Source of the DNA: Heterobilharzia americana
Taxonomy: Eukaryota > Platyhelminthes > Trematoda > Strigeidida > Schistosomatidae
DNA length: 64,000 nucleotides
Direction of reading: 5' to 3'
NCBI GenBank assembly: GCA_944470555.2
Contig: OX104130.1
Location: 56,453,491 to 56,517,490 of the forward strand
The notes below the pieces were generated by a model that searched no databases, was not told the DNA's origin, and saw only the letters and a program-made list of their open reading frames with translations. This document shows positions 1 to 11,829 of the stretch, piece by piece. The position numbers were made by a program, and so were the translations under genes. The stretch's first letter is position 1. Each line of letters begins with the position of its first letter.

Positions 1-1270
1 ACAATTAACTTCTAATCTCTAAATTAGCAAGCAATGGTTATGGTGACATTTCATAATGAATTATTAAAAAGAATATGACAAAAAGCAGAATTTATAAGAC
101 TGAAAGTGATTCACAACAGACTGAACATAGCATGTTAGTCCATTTAGAAAGGAAATAAAGAAGTTTTAAAAAAATGTATTACAATCGAAAGTAAGAGTTG
201 ATTGCTATTTCGTTCTGCGCATATAAGTCTGGTCTCTACAACTGAGCGGTGAAACCTCTGTAGATCGAAACAGTTTTTTGTTTGTTTGGTAGTCGGTGAT
301 TCTGACACTTTTATGAGCTTCAGTATTATAATCTTAGTCTGATATGGGCATAATACCAAGTTTGATAACATGCACTTATGAGGATGTATTAACAGCTCAT
401 GAAAGTGTTCCACAGCATCAACCAAAATATATTCCTTAGCACACCCAACTGGTTTACTCTAACAAAAACATATGAACTGATGTGTAGAGTTTGATAAAAC
501 GACGATCATTATGTAGGTTTTTTCTGTTATTTCAACTACCCCTTTGCTTGTGTTTAGGAGTAGAAAATTTGACTGCTTAGTGAATTATTTCTACAACTCT
601 CTGGAAAGGAATTTTCACCACTTATTATACGTCATTTCTCTTGGATGAAAACTTGATATGAACGTGTTACCTTGGTGATGCCTTGGTTCATTCTTTTTGT
701 TCTCTTCTTGAAAAAGTTTCGTGGATGTTTTTTTCCGGATAACCACTTTTCACCAGTACACTCTCTAGCTTAATGGTTTCATACTTCTATACCATCAGAA
801 CAGATTTTTTACTGCAAACTATCTTTCCAAAATCATGATCATAAGTGTTACATAGTACACAGAAGGTCAGGACACTGATATGCTTTTTATTCAGTCACTA
901 GGATCCTCAACGGTAAACAACCTGGGACTTATCTTTAACTGAAACCAGAAGTTGTAGGTTTCTTAAAGAAGATAATCACATCTAGCCACTGGGTCTAAAA
1001 TGAATCTTCATGTTTTTTAACCCAGGGATCCTTGGAGTGTAACTCGATCGCCTCATAGTATCACCATAAGAAATCACCTCATACTTTGCTTTTACTTAAC
1101 TCCATGTATCACAGCTCTTTTAGTGTTGCTACCTAATCCAACATCAGAGTATTGTCTTGTGCTTACTCCCTTTTAGTGACTTCTTTATTGAAGTCAGCCG
1201 AAATGAAAACTATTTTTAAGTTATTCACTTCTCCAGAAACCACTTTTCTCATATGACATAAGTGCTAGGT
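1..1270. other. AT-rich non-coding DNA, nothing recognised
   Basis: No reading frame here resembles a known protein, and no repeat or RNA gene is visible. The short ORFs have no recognisable motif. The stretch ends at the candidate target-site duplication of PLE (a). Confidence 0.5.
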
Positions 1271-1315
1271 ATTTTATTAATATAGGGGTAAAATTTGGGC
1301 ACTGGGGTAGATTGT

Positions 1316-1437
1316 AGTTCTATTTTAGTCTGTTCATTAGGAATGTCACACACTGAAGCACTATTATCCACTGGATAACGTTTCGGACATAGTTTATTGT
1401 CTATATTCATGTCACGTAACTCCACAACTGTGAGACA
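1316..1437 (-). repeat. Left inverted arm of PLE (a)
   Basis: The reverse complement matches 2951-3072 at roughly nine positions in ten. Both arms translate to a shared peptide containing VVELRDMNIDNKLCPKRYPV, which is the inverted repeat read in one frame and probably not a real protein. Confidence 0.75.
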
Positions 1438-1509
1438 GGTCATCCCATCAGGTTCACGATGGATTTTGGAAACACTCCAACCTACTAGCTGCCTAAACAT
1501 TTAGCAGTC

Positions 1510-2790
1510 ATGTTAGGCCCAATAAGAAATCACTCGAAATCTCGACCTACTAACTCTTACGACGTAAGGCACTGGCGAAATGACACGCGATTTGATGACA
1601 GTGAAAAAGTGGTTAGTTTTGACATAACTAGCCTTCACACGAATACACTGATCGACATGGCCATAGTGGCAGTTAGATTTGGGCTTAAGGATGACAATGA
1701 GGTTACGTATCGAACTAAGGTGCCGATCGAGAGAATTATGCTAGGAGTACGATTGTGCCTAACATCTACAGCTCTTAAGTTTCAAAATAAAACATAAAAA
1801 ACTGAAGGGAGTGCCATAGGATCATCAATATCCACTATCTTAGCAGATATACTTATGGGTAGTTGGGAACGGATGGTTCTTCAAACATTTAGCCCTACTC
1901 CATAGATATGGTTCCGATATGTAGATGATATGTTCACAGTACTGAAATCGGAATACATCAGTAGGTTCTTGTCAGTAGTGAATGCAATCTGATTTGTCTG
2001 TGACTAAGAAAGTGATGAAAGTGAGCTGGCAATGTTAGATTGCAAGACAAAATGAAAACAAGATGGAAGTTTAGACACTAGTGTCCATAGGAAACCTACC
2101 CATTCGAATTGCTAATAAGACTTCAAATAATTTCACTCCATTTCAGTTAAACTGGGCTTAGTTAAATACTTAAGTGGTAGGGCGGAAAAGCTTAATAATA
2201 GAACAGAAAATCTACGGCAAAAAATTGGACAACTCAAGAATACCTTGCGTCTCAATAATTACCTACCTAAATTTATGAATAAAGTCAAGAGAGGTCGAAA
2301 GAAAACTATTAATAGTAATAGTAATAGCAGTAATAGTAGTAGTAGTTAAACAGGTGTTATTAATGATAATTCTACTACTACTAGTAATAGTGATAACAGG
2401 GTTGAGAGAGAATTCAAAGCCTCAGCTGTGCTATCATACAAAGAAGTCACCTCAGACGTACTAAGAAGAATTCTTAATAAGACTGGGATTAAGGTGGCCC
2501 TTAAACCAACAAACAAGCTTTGTAGGTTAAAGATCCTATCGATGCAATTAAGCAAAATAATCTGGTTTACCAAATCCTTTGCGATGATTGCGAGGTCAAA
2601 TACATAGGTCAAAGTAGTCAACCAGGTCAATGAGAATAGTATAACACAAAAAATCAGTTTAATCAAGATTACGAGATCATAATAAGATAAGAAATTTAGA
2701 AAAAAGCATGGCTATAGCTCTGCATGTAATTTCACACAATCACACAGTGGAGTGGGATAGAGCGACAGCGTTGAAAACTAACTTCGTTGG
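1510..2790 (+). pseudogene. PLE (a) reverse transcriptase and GIY-YIG endonuclease remnant
   Basis: Reading across frames, the palm motifs appear in order: motif A as VSFDITSLHT near 1612-1640, motif B as GSAIGSSIS near 1807-1835, and motif C as FRYVDDMFTV with the YVDD codons at 1918-1929. These are followed by the conserved HRKPTHSN block near 2085-2110. A linker rich in Ser/Asn codons, made of an AGT/AAT microsatellite (2308-2395), leads to the endonuclease part. There the RRILNKTGIKV block and the LVYQILCDDCEVKYIGQ motif (2560-2610) match the CxxC-containing GIY-YIG module of PLEs. Stops at 1795 and elsewhere make it non-functional. The catalytic YVDD is still present. Confidence 0.8.
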
Positions 2791-2950
2791 TTAGAGGGAA
2801 GGATAGATTGATAACCGAATCTTTGTTTATCGAATCAATACCAAATATATGCCGTAATGGGAATTATTCTGCACCTGTCCCAGATATATGGAAAATTCTA
2901 CTACTCTTGTTATTACAGGGAAGGAGAGAAAATTAGGAATATATAAAGTA

Positions 2951-3072
2951 TGTCTCGAAGTTGTGGAGTTACGTGATATGAATATAGACAATAAACTGTG
3001 TCCGAAACGTTATCCAGTGAATGATAGTGCTTCACTGTGTGACATTTCTAATAAACAGACTAAAATGGAACT
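2951..3072 (+). repeat. Right inverted arm of PLE (a)
   Basis: This lies just downstream of the GIY-YIG remnant, in the position of a 3' untranslated region, and is the inverted partner of 1316-1437. Confidence 0.75.
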
Positions 3073-3093
3073 GCTAGACATTTTGTTAATATA

Positions 3094-6000
3094 ATTCGAT
3101 TAGTACACGAAAAGATAACGCACTTCAAAGTAAAAACTATTTTGAGGAGAAAATGGAGTCCTGCATCAATACTTAAGTATAGAAGAGAAAGTGTACTTCA
3201 GTCTGAACTTCAATAAGGAAAACGAATTAAGTGGATGAAACAATATCCTTCCCCGAATTGAAGACGTTGTAACAATTCAAAGACTGTTAAGATCACTATG
3301 AATTCTTGAAACTGTGAAGTGTGTTCTCGAAATATCTGTCAATGCAACCATTATGTTCAACTGATAGTAACATGGAGCCATCCTCCTATCGACATTAGAG
3401 CTTTCAGCTCAACTATAAGGTTCAGCCATTCACTAGAAAGGTTTTTATTCTCCGACGAGCTCCCGAACGCAATAAGCGAACTACAATTGAACCTTAAGAC
3501 GCTCAGCACTGAAGGTCTACCAAATGTGTAAGATTTCATACCTTATCTGACATATCCATGTACTCTTCCGATTACGTCCCACGGATATGAGTATAACGAT
3601 TAGAACTACCTTGATAACTAAAAAGTAAAACGTTAACTTCCACTTATTACAATCACCTTCAAACATACCCCATGAGAAGGCATTGCAAAATGTAATAAAC
3701 ATTATGTGATTACTCAAAATTTGAACAAGAAACCTTAGGCTACACATATTATACTAGACAAAGCACTCCAGATACATAAATATATATGATGATTTCCTTG
3801 TTCTTTAGTTCCTCACTCTCTGTTTTCCCTCTTCTTGTTGTAGATAGAATCTGAGAAACGTAATTAAGTTGGAAATATATTTCATCACTAACTTTCTTAA
3901 ATGTCACTGTCTCGGTTTTTAAGCAACTCTACAATCATGCAACCTGTAATGAACCCTTTCATCTGTCACCTGGATCTTACGCTTATATATTTACTAGAAG
4001 CATCACATGATGATCCTTTCATGAAGCCTTTTGACTGTCACCAAGATACATTGATGTTCGAGATTCCGTTTATTCCTCCAGTGAAGCATAAAATCATGCG
4101 CTTACTGAAGTATTCTACTTCTCAGTTGTTGACTGGCACCATCTCCTCTACTGCAGGTGTATACAGCATACAAAAGATGCAGAAAAACACCTTTAACCTT
4201 ATCCGTTGATGCTGAACCTTTGAATCAATCTCAAAAGTGAACAGAATTCAAATACTGGTCACATGGTAATCAAATGCGACGCGAAGCTTAATGGTGACTA
4301 TAGCTGATATGCGATCAATTTCGCATGAACAAACAAAAATAGGACCTTTCAAAATGGATGTTGCGTTATTTTTCATGTAGTATATTTGGACATTTCAATG
4401 AACTTGGAGATATAAATTGCTTTAGTAATACAAAGAAACTACTGCAGGACATCCATCTTTACTCATGATCTTCCAAATGAAAACCCTTAAGAAAATAGGC
4501 GAGCATTACTTCTTAGGAACAAATTAGTCAAATTGCCCCGTTTCTTCCTTGCAAAACGCTTTTACGTATTCACTAAACATGATTTTCACTTATATTTCTG
4601 CCAAAAATCGTTATACCTATAAATGAATAGAAAACTTTAGCATGCAATTCAGCGTGCATTATTTGTATGTGATGTAAAATATTTTATCTTTAAGCCTTGG
4701 AATTACTATTACCTGGGATGAATAAAAGATAGCAAGCAATATCATCAGAGATTTTCGTCACTAAATTTAATGACCACATCTGTAAAATTGATATACACCT
4801 GCGAATTCAGGAATAAATATTATTATTATTGTTATTATTATATGAATATTATACCTACTCGGGTGTTTAAAATGTCTTCATCATTAATTTCCTGAAAAAT
4901 AGACTATATTATTATCTCAGAAGTAATTAAGGTAGTAGGATAATCATGTGAATATTTTTTGCATCCCTGGCTCACTTTTGTTTCATTTGAAAACTTCCCG
5001 GTACGTGTCTTATGACAGTTCTATTATAATTCAGTGAGAGATATAATTGTCGGTTTGTTTGCCAATTATTGAAAGCTTTTGGTATTCCTATAACTTTTTC
5101 ATACTACAACAGTTAGATTAATAATGAATTGATAGGTTAGACAGTAATTAAGAAATGTAGTACTTTTCGCTCTGCACTCGAGAACAAGCTTAGTTGTTTC
5201 CCAGTTATGAAGTAAAGATTTGCAGTCAGGTTGAAGATAGTTTATGCCTCAACTTCCTAGCAGAGGAGCAACTCTTAAGGTCATTCTGGAAACCATTAGG
5301 ATGAAGAATTATGGTTCTTCACTTTGGCTTTAAAAGGGGCTTCTTCTGCAAAACCAAACCTCACTGGTTATGTCAGTAGCTGCTAGACAGACTTTTAGAA
5401 TTACTACTAGAAGAGGTTACTGAATAGCTGACTGTTTTTGCCTTAAGATGACAAAGCAATAAACATGAACTAATCCAAGGGCTTCATGATGGGTAATTTA
5501 TCCTCTGAACCAGATCACTCTTAAATCAAGGAAGATTAAATTGGGGAACTACCCTGTTGATTATCAACTGTTCAGGATGGTTTTCAGTGTCACATTTTAT
5601 TGTTTTAGGAATATCTGCCTTTCAGCTGACACACTTCCTGTCTGGTGACCAGTCAGGTGATATCAAGCAAAAATAGGCCCATCATTTATGAACCAGTTAG
5701 GAGAAACAGGGAATTAGAATAAATTTAAACTGTAGTAGGCAGTTTTTTATCCGAAAGTTAAATCAGGTATGAAAATGGGACTTATATATAAGCTAAACCA
5801 TAACTCGCTTTTATCAACTTCGCCACTTATCATTGTATAGTTGTCAAAGAGAAAATGTCTACATTTATAAAAATCCAAAGTTCAACGAGTGAAAGATTGT
5901 TATTTTCAGTACAACTGTCCTGGAACTATTTTAAGGTTATTATAAGATTTTGCCAATTTTCACAGATGTACTACCGTTAAATACTGAAATGTCACTGTTG

Positions 6001-6875
6001 GTAATCATGATGTTTCTTACGTGAAATTATCAATTCAAACACCTGTATTTTTTGCTTCAGTTCAAACCATTGACTTTATTGTCTCAATTATACTTGTCTT
6101 ATTTTCTTAACTAGTGTAACTCCTCTAAACTCTGTTGATACTTTCTACATGATCTTCTCACTGTGTATAATTCGTTTGTTACTCTTTGTTGTCTAACTTC
6201 CAATTTTTTCCTAGACTATTCCTTGAGTCCTTCCATAGTTTGGCTTAATATTGGTTCTGGTTACTTCAGTCACTCAGTTCTTGTGACTTCAGTTGCTCAT
6301 ACTCATTGTCATCTTTACTTCAATCTGATAATTTTCTATCAAAATGATTCTAGTCTGCAAACATTTCTAGATATTTTGACAGTGAAACTGTTATAGTTTA
6401 ATAACAGCTGATGAGAAACTGTGAAATGAAATAGATCCATACTCTTCTACTGAAACTGTTATTCTGTTCCCACTGAAATTTATGACTGAGAGGAATTATA
6501 AGAAACAGTGAATTCACTAAACAGTTGGAAACATCAACTAGTTTATGAAAATTAGATTCCAAGGATACCGAAACGGCTCCAATGTTAAACAGGTTCACGT
6601 TTTGCGTGTTTAATCTATTAACTCGATAAATGTACTACTCCATATTATTATAACTCCATAGTTACTTATACTGGTTATTAGTTGTTGTGAGTTAGGTTAG
6701 CATATCATGCATACTACAGACTTCTTCACAGGTGGCATCATTTGCATCATCCAACAATAGACTGATTTCAGTAAAGTGGACTGGACAAAAAAATCTGTTT
6801 TAGTTATCTGACTAACTGAAAACGGTGAAACTGATCCCACAATTCATTTACAAATGCATTCACTACTTTTATTTT
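3094..6875. other. Non-coding DNA with one AT microsatellite
   Basis: No supported gene. A TAT/TTA microsatellite sits at about 4818-4850. The ORF at 3901-4209 has an imperfect internal duplication (two related 27-nt units at about 3942 and 4019) but matches nothing I recognise. Confidence 0.45.
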
Positions 6876-6970
6876 GATCCCTGGCAGCGTCATGGGTGCG
6901 CTCTCAGATTTTCAGTGGTTCCCCCGAATGATGTCAGTACGTGGTGAATACCAGCATGAAACCAATAAAT
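6876..6970 (+). repeat. Fragment of hammerhead-type SINE (SINE B)
   Basis: The segment matches the 3' half of the SINE at 43321-43625: a B-box-like start (gatccctggc), then 'catgggtgcgc', then the 3' tail 'ggtgaataccagcatgaaa' and 'aataaat'. The hammerhead core is lost: no CUGANGA or GAAAC remains between the two landmarks. It is an old truncated copy. Confidence 0.6.
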
Positions 6971-8610
6971 AAATTTTCATAACCCTCCAAAACTGAAATT
7001 TAAAGAGTCTCCTAGGCCATTTAGAGGAATCTAACCACTCTGTTTCTTGAACAACGTAGCCAAAAACATAAAACATTCGCTTAAATTTCAACCATTTTCT
7101 ATCGGTAAAAATTTGAAATCAACCATAAAACGTTACTATTTACTCGCATCGACTATTTTCACATTTCGGAAGATGATATATGATGTGACGAAGAAATACA
7201 TTTTTGGATAAGTATAAAGTAGTTTATGATTTTAAGTTACGCACCACATCTTTTATGTTCCTCTGTCATGAATTAAAGTGAGGTTATTTAACTTTTGTTT
7301 AACTCTCCGCTGACTTTATTATTCCATAGAGGTTATTTGCTTCACCTGTTACGTTTTGGGGAACGATCTTTTTATGCTTTCCATGGAAATGAAACAAAAT
7401 TATTGTTTACATCAGTGACCAATGATGAACTTTAAATTATTCAGAAAAATAAGTTAGGTTTCAGTTATATATGTTCCGTGTAGAAATTGCAGAAAAAATC
7501 CGAAATCTAAAATGGGCATTCATCTTATCGATTTATATGCATTTGATATCTATCTGTACTAAAAAATTATCTTGAAAATAATTAATCTTTGTGAACCGTC
7601 TTGCTAACTAGAAGAGAATTGCTTCAGGAGAAATTTCTTAAAGTACTGCGGTTATCCATGGATGCCCACTCAGTTGAAGTGGACATTCCCTCTTTATTGA
7701 GATCGGATGGAGTTGTAAATTAAAGATTGACGGATTCCAAATCACTAGCCCAATCGCGTCTTGTTGTTTATGTTTTTGTAATTGCTGTATTTTAATCTTT
7801 AGATGTTAATGGATAAACCATACTGAACAGCCCGGGTCCAGAATGAAATGGTTGTTCGGCTTTTTTTGGCTTCCATCTCTCTTCTTGGTGACCCTAATAA
7901 ATGAAGAAAACATTCTGCATGGATAATAATTTTAATAAAACAAAGGGAATAGAGTAGAAGATATAGAATGTAGATTGTGTGTATCCGGTAGGCAATCACT
8001 TGATACATAAGTATCAGGAATACGCAAGAGTTATGGGAATAGATAAGTCAGTGCAATGAAATGGATTGAGGCAGCAGTGTTTATTTACTTAGTTTCAGTG
8101 TAAGAGTAGTATCGGATCCTAACTCTTCTGAAAGGATCTTTTCTTTTAATAATCTCACTGGGAAGGTTTTAACCTTATGCAAAAGGCAGACCACACTCGT
8201 CGAGATTATTCCTTATAAAGTGATCATAACAGTGAGTTTCGCAGTGATCTTTACTCCGTGTCATTCTGCTAACTAGTAAACTAGTGTTCGCCGTGCTATC
8301 TTTGAACTAAGTCAAAAGGTATTTTCATATCGGGAGGAAGATCTGTCTGGAATTTACTTACCTTCTCTACGGTTTTTCACAAATCCTTGCACAATATAAA
8401 ACGTCATGTAGGAAGAATATGAAACATTCTGCTAATCTAATAGGTGAAATAAACTTTTTTATCGCATTTGTATCTTATTTGGTAGATTATGATACTAAAG
8501 TTCAGTTAAAATGCTGTTGAAGTCTGTTGTAACTTCGTACCGTCCACTGAATCTTTTTTGACCAGTTCTAAATTGATACCGTTTCATGATCGAAGGTGAA
8601 ATGAAGATTT
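6971..8610. other. Non-coding DNA, nothing recognised
   Basis: AT-rich intergenic DNA. I see no coding, RNA or mobile-element signature that I can support. Confidence 0.4.
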
Positions 8611-8683
8611 GGACCGTAGTAGTATCCAAACTAAAGACTACTTGGTTTCCGGCCCAGTACTCTACCAACTGATCTATGAGACC
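8611..8683 (-). repeat. tRNA-like sequence, probable SINE head or tRNA pseudogene
   Basis: Read on the minus strand, the 73-nt segment starts like a tRNA (ggtctcatag) and has a near-consensus pol III A box, TAGATCAGTTGG. The B box is weaker (AGTTTGGATAC). The anticodon and T arms do not fold convincingly, so I do not call a functional tRNA. Confidence 0.4.
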
Positions 8684-11350
8684 GGACTGCTGACCCAATT
8701 TTCAATTTATTTCAATCACCAGGGGTTTTCCCCGCCTGGCATATGAATTCGTGATGTGCTACTATCGATTGACCGAACTCACACTGGCTACCCAATTTGG
8801 ACGTTTCATCCCAATCTAAATCTGCTTCAGTTAGAGAAGGGTAGCATCATATCGATTATCACTGTGACCATGTGAGATAGCTGTGGTTTAACAGTTCTAA
8901 GCTGTACAACTATTACAAAACTACTTATAGGGTCCGACTACCTCTACTCTCAGTTAGACAACAGTTTCATTTATAGTTAATCAAATTCAACCAATGGTTT
9001 GTTATTAATTAAAGTTAATTAGCTTCCTCAGACTAGACAGTAACCTCCACTTTTGATGGAATTTAGGGCGCAGAATGTAAGTAGTGCATTATCACAAAAT
9101 ATTATTTATTTTCAATGGAAATTACATAAAAAAAACTTTAACAGCTGTTATAACTCCTAAGATGCACACCGTAAACCATGAATATACACGCCGAAACCCA
9201 TAAAATCTGTCTGATTTAAAGAGAATCACTTTCCAATGGTCTACGTTTAGAAGATGAATACATTGAAAACATAGATTAATTACAGATAGATAGCTGCACT
9301 GTTTCACCTGTTGGGTGTAAAAATGTCAGTGTTGACGGTTAATTTGTCTAAAAATAATTTCCGTTAATGGCTTCATATATCTCGGTAAGAAATTCGTCAC
9401 AGTCAAGCGATGGAGGAACCAGAACAACATAATTAGGTATAAAGATAATGAAAAAAATGAAAATCACCTCTATTGAAGAACAAAAAAGTAAATTAAAGGT
9501 GGCATTCACCCCATTGTTTGAGTTCCTTTTTCATTCATGCTAATCATTAGAGAATATTAGTGATGTGGCTTTTGCTGAATGTTCTTAATGATGTTGTGAA
9601 GAAGTTCAGCTACTTCTCAGCTATCTAGTGTCACTACTTTTCGTCAACATTGAATTCATCGGTATGTAGACAGGAGGCAAAGGACTAACCATGTCGCTAA
9701 ATTATAACTTTTGATGCATGTGAAGTGCTAACTGCTCATAGTATACTACATTAACAGACCTAAACATCTTGAATTCAATTAGCAATCATTTCACACAAGG
9801 ATTTCTCGATGCCGTTAGGTGTGGTAACAAACCCAATGCGAATTACCTATTTGTTGTAATGGTATCCAAAAATTAGGCAGCATGGTTCCTCTTGGCTAAG
9901 CCAATGAAGAACAAACAACGACGTGAACAAAATATACGGACACATAGTGGTAACTAGGTTGATTATTTAGAAAACGGAGTCTCCCCTTTTAAGTGTTATT
10001 TTACAGATTAACACAGTAGCAGGGCAATAGATTGGTCTACACGCCATTCAATTATATGAAGGAAGAAGAAGCATTTAGTTGAAATGGATAGTAATCTTCA
10101 AGTTCCATCACTAATCGGAGCTTTGAAACTTCCATGCGTCTTACTCTCACATGATGTTTAAGCGCTGTGAGATTTTCATTCAACTAGTGGAATCGAAAGG
10201 CTAAGAAAAGGATTACTAATGCCTCAACCGGCCGTATAAGATATAACAAATATGTCATAACAGATACAGGAATAAAACAATACAATGTCAAGAGGGATCT
10301 CATGTCCGAAACGATCACTAACGTTCTTTTTTCCGTAAGTGAAGTGGTACTTTTTGTAGTCACTCATGAGACGTAAGATTTCCGGCACTTTTAATAAATA
10401 TCCTGGAGCCAATCGAAACTATTGAAAAGATATATTAAGAGTGTTATAAAAACTTAACCTTAACTCTGGAAAACTGACGTTACTTCCAAAATTGAAACAA
10501 ATAAGCACTGTAGTCAAAAATAGTGATTAGCAGACTGTTTTACTGGCTAAATGTGTGATATTTCAGCAGATTTTTATTGTGGAAACAAGACAAATGCATT
10601 TTCATGCATCCATTATTCCCAATTAAACCAGTGACATCGATGAAAGATTTCTATCCTTATGCTGAAATTCAGAAACAGATTTTGGCATCGGAGACAGGAA
10701 TTAACTATTCATTTGTTCCAGATAAATAGCGCTGTCATATTGAATTAACTGTTCGTCTCGCTTTTCTTGAAATATACTCTTGACAACTTTAACTTCAATT
10801 TGAGCTCAATGATCCCTAGGAATAGTTGATATTTAGAGGGCAGTTATAGCGGCACTGAGGTTCTCTGCAATGAAGGCAGCATCCGAGCTTTTGGCTTTCA
10901 GTGTAAGGCTGGACATTTTTAATTCGAAATTATGCTTCATATTATCAGAAGAATAGGTAGAAATGAAAAAACCTCATTGGCATGCATAATCGTCTACCTC
11001 AGTCTTTGCTTTGTCATTCAATTGAACAGCAAACAATTGGCTATCAAATAAGATCAGCTGCAGTAGTGAGATTTCTATACTGTGGTTTCATCTTCACGTG
11101 AACGACTACGATGAGCATTCAGCTGATACGCAGATATCTAGACGTTTGGATCATCATCATAATGTTAACTGTATAGCAGTTCTAGGTCATTTTACCTATG
11201 TGTGAGAAAAGCAGCTAGAGTAGACAGATTTCGGTAGCGAATTTTTGGTTGCTAAAGGTTGTTGATGAGTTTGATACTAAGCACATTGCTGTTTGAGGAT
11301 TTAAATATATTGATAGTGTTCTAGGAGCTATCCACTACACTAACGGCTAA
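8684..11350. other. Non-coding DNA, nothing recognised
   Basis: No gene, RNA or repeat family supported. The stretch ends at the target-site duplication of PLE (b). Confidence 0.4.
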
Positions 11351-11359
11351 TTTCTATTT
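11351..11359. repeat. Target-site duplication of PLE (b), left copy
   Basis: The 9-mer tttctattt occurs here and again at 14062-14070, immediately outside the two ends of the element. Confidence 0.6.
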
Positions 11360-11386
11360 CGTTGACGACTTTAATGGACAGAAAAC

Positions 11387-11825
11387 GAGAGAAGACGATT
11401 GCAATGAAGAAAAACATTTCGTTTGTGACGAAATCATTTCCTTACCAGTACACCCATAAATACATTGTACAAAAGATATAATATTCCAGAGTTACTCCCA
11501 GTCAAAGGTCAAAATAAATTACACTGCAAGGGAAGGCTACTCAATGTCTTTAAGTGTTCAAAATGGAGAAATAAACAAATAACTGCCTGATATAACATAG
11601 TTGCACTTTAAGGGAATTTTCTGAGCAATCAATTTTCTACAACGATCATGGGTAAAAAGGAGGTTGTATACACTTCTTTTGAACCTATAATGATAGTTTG
11701 AACTTTTGGATTGGTTATGCTTCAGCTGTGCCGAGATGTCATAACCTTACTCTTTTCGAGTGGCTTGACTGTGCTTTGTAAAACCTTTTACAGATTTATC
11801 AAAATGAGTCAAGTCTCCTGAGTTT
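11387..11825 (-). repeat. 3' arm (sense) of PLE (b), inverted partner of 13621-14059
   Basis: This is the 439-bp arm at the true 3' end of the element. It extends 27 bp further than its inverted copy. Confidence 0.9.
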
Positions 11826-11829
11826 ACTA

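Larger units (their letters stand above)
1285..3079 (+). mobile_element. Penelope-like element (a), degenerate, with short inverted terminal repeats
   Basis: A 5'-truncated Penelope-like retroelement in sense on the plus strand. Coding remnants of reverse transcriptase followed by a GIY-YIG endonuclease lie inside. The outer ends carry a 122-bp inverted repeat (1316-1437 against 2951-3072), roughly 88-90% identical by eye. The imperfect 14-mers at 1271-1284 and 3080-3093 differ at one base and may be the target-site duplication. PLEs are known to carry terminal repeats in direct or inverted orientation. The left flank has about 30 bp not found on the right, so the exact ends are uncertain. 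Many stops and frameshifts show it is old and dead. Confidence 0.7.

Noticed and set aside
1316..1437. Hammerhead ribozyme in the terminal repeat of PLE (a): 'tgtccgaaacgttatcc' after a GACA/TGTC stem.
   Set aside because: There is no CUGANGA core at the right distance, stem III has an internal loop and the residue at the cleavage site is G in one reading. Coincidence or too decayed to support.
3901..4209. A 102-codon ORF with a small internal duplication, possibly a micro-exon or secreted protein.
   Set aside because: No signal peptide, no splice context and no similarity recognised. Likely chance.
8611..8683. A functional tRNA gene.
   Set aside because: A box is good, but the B box is weak and the cloverleaf does not fold well. 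Kept only as a tRNA-like repeat.
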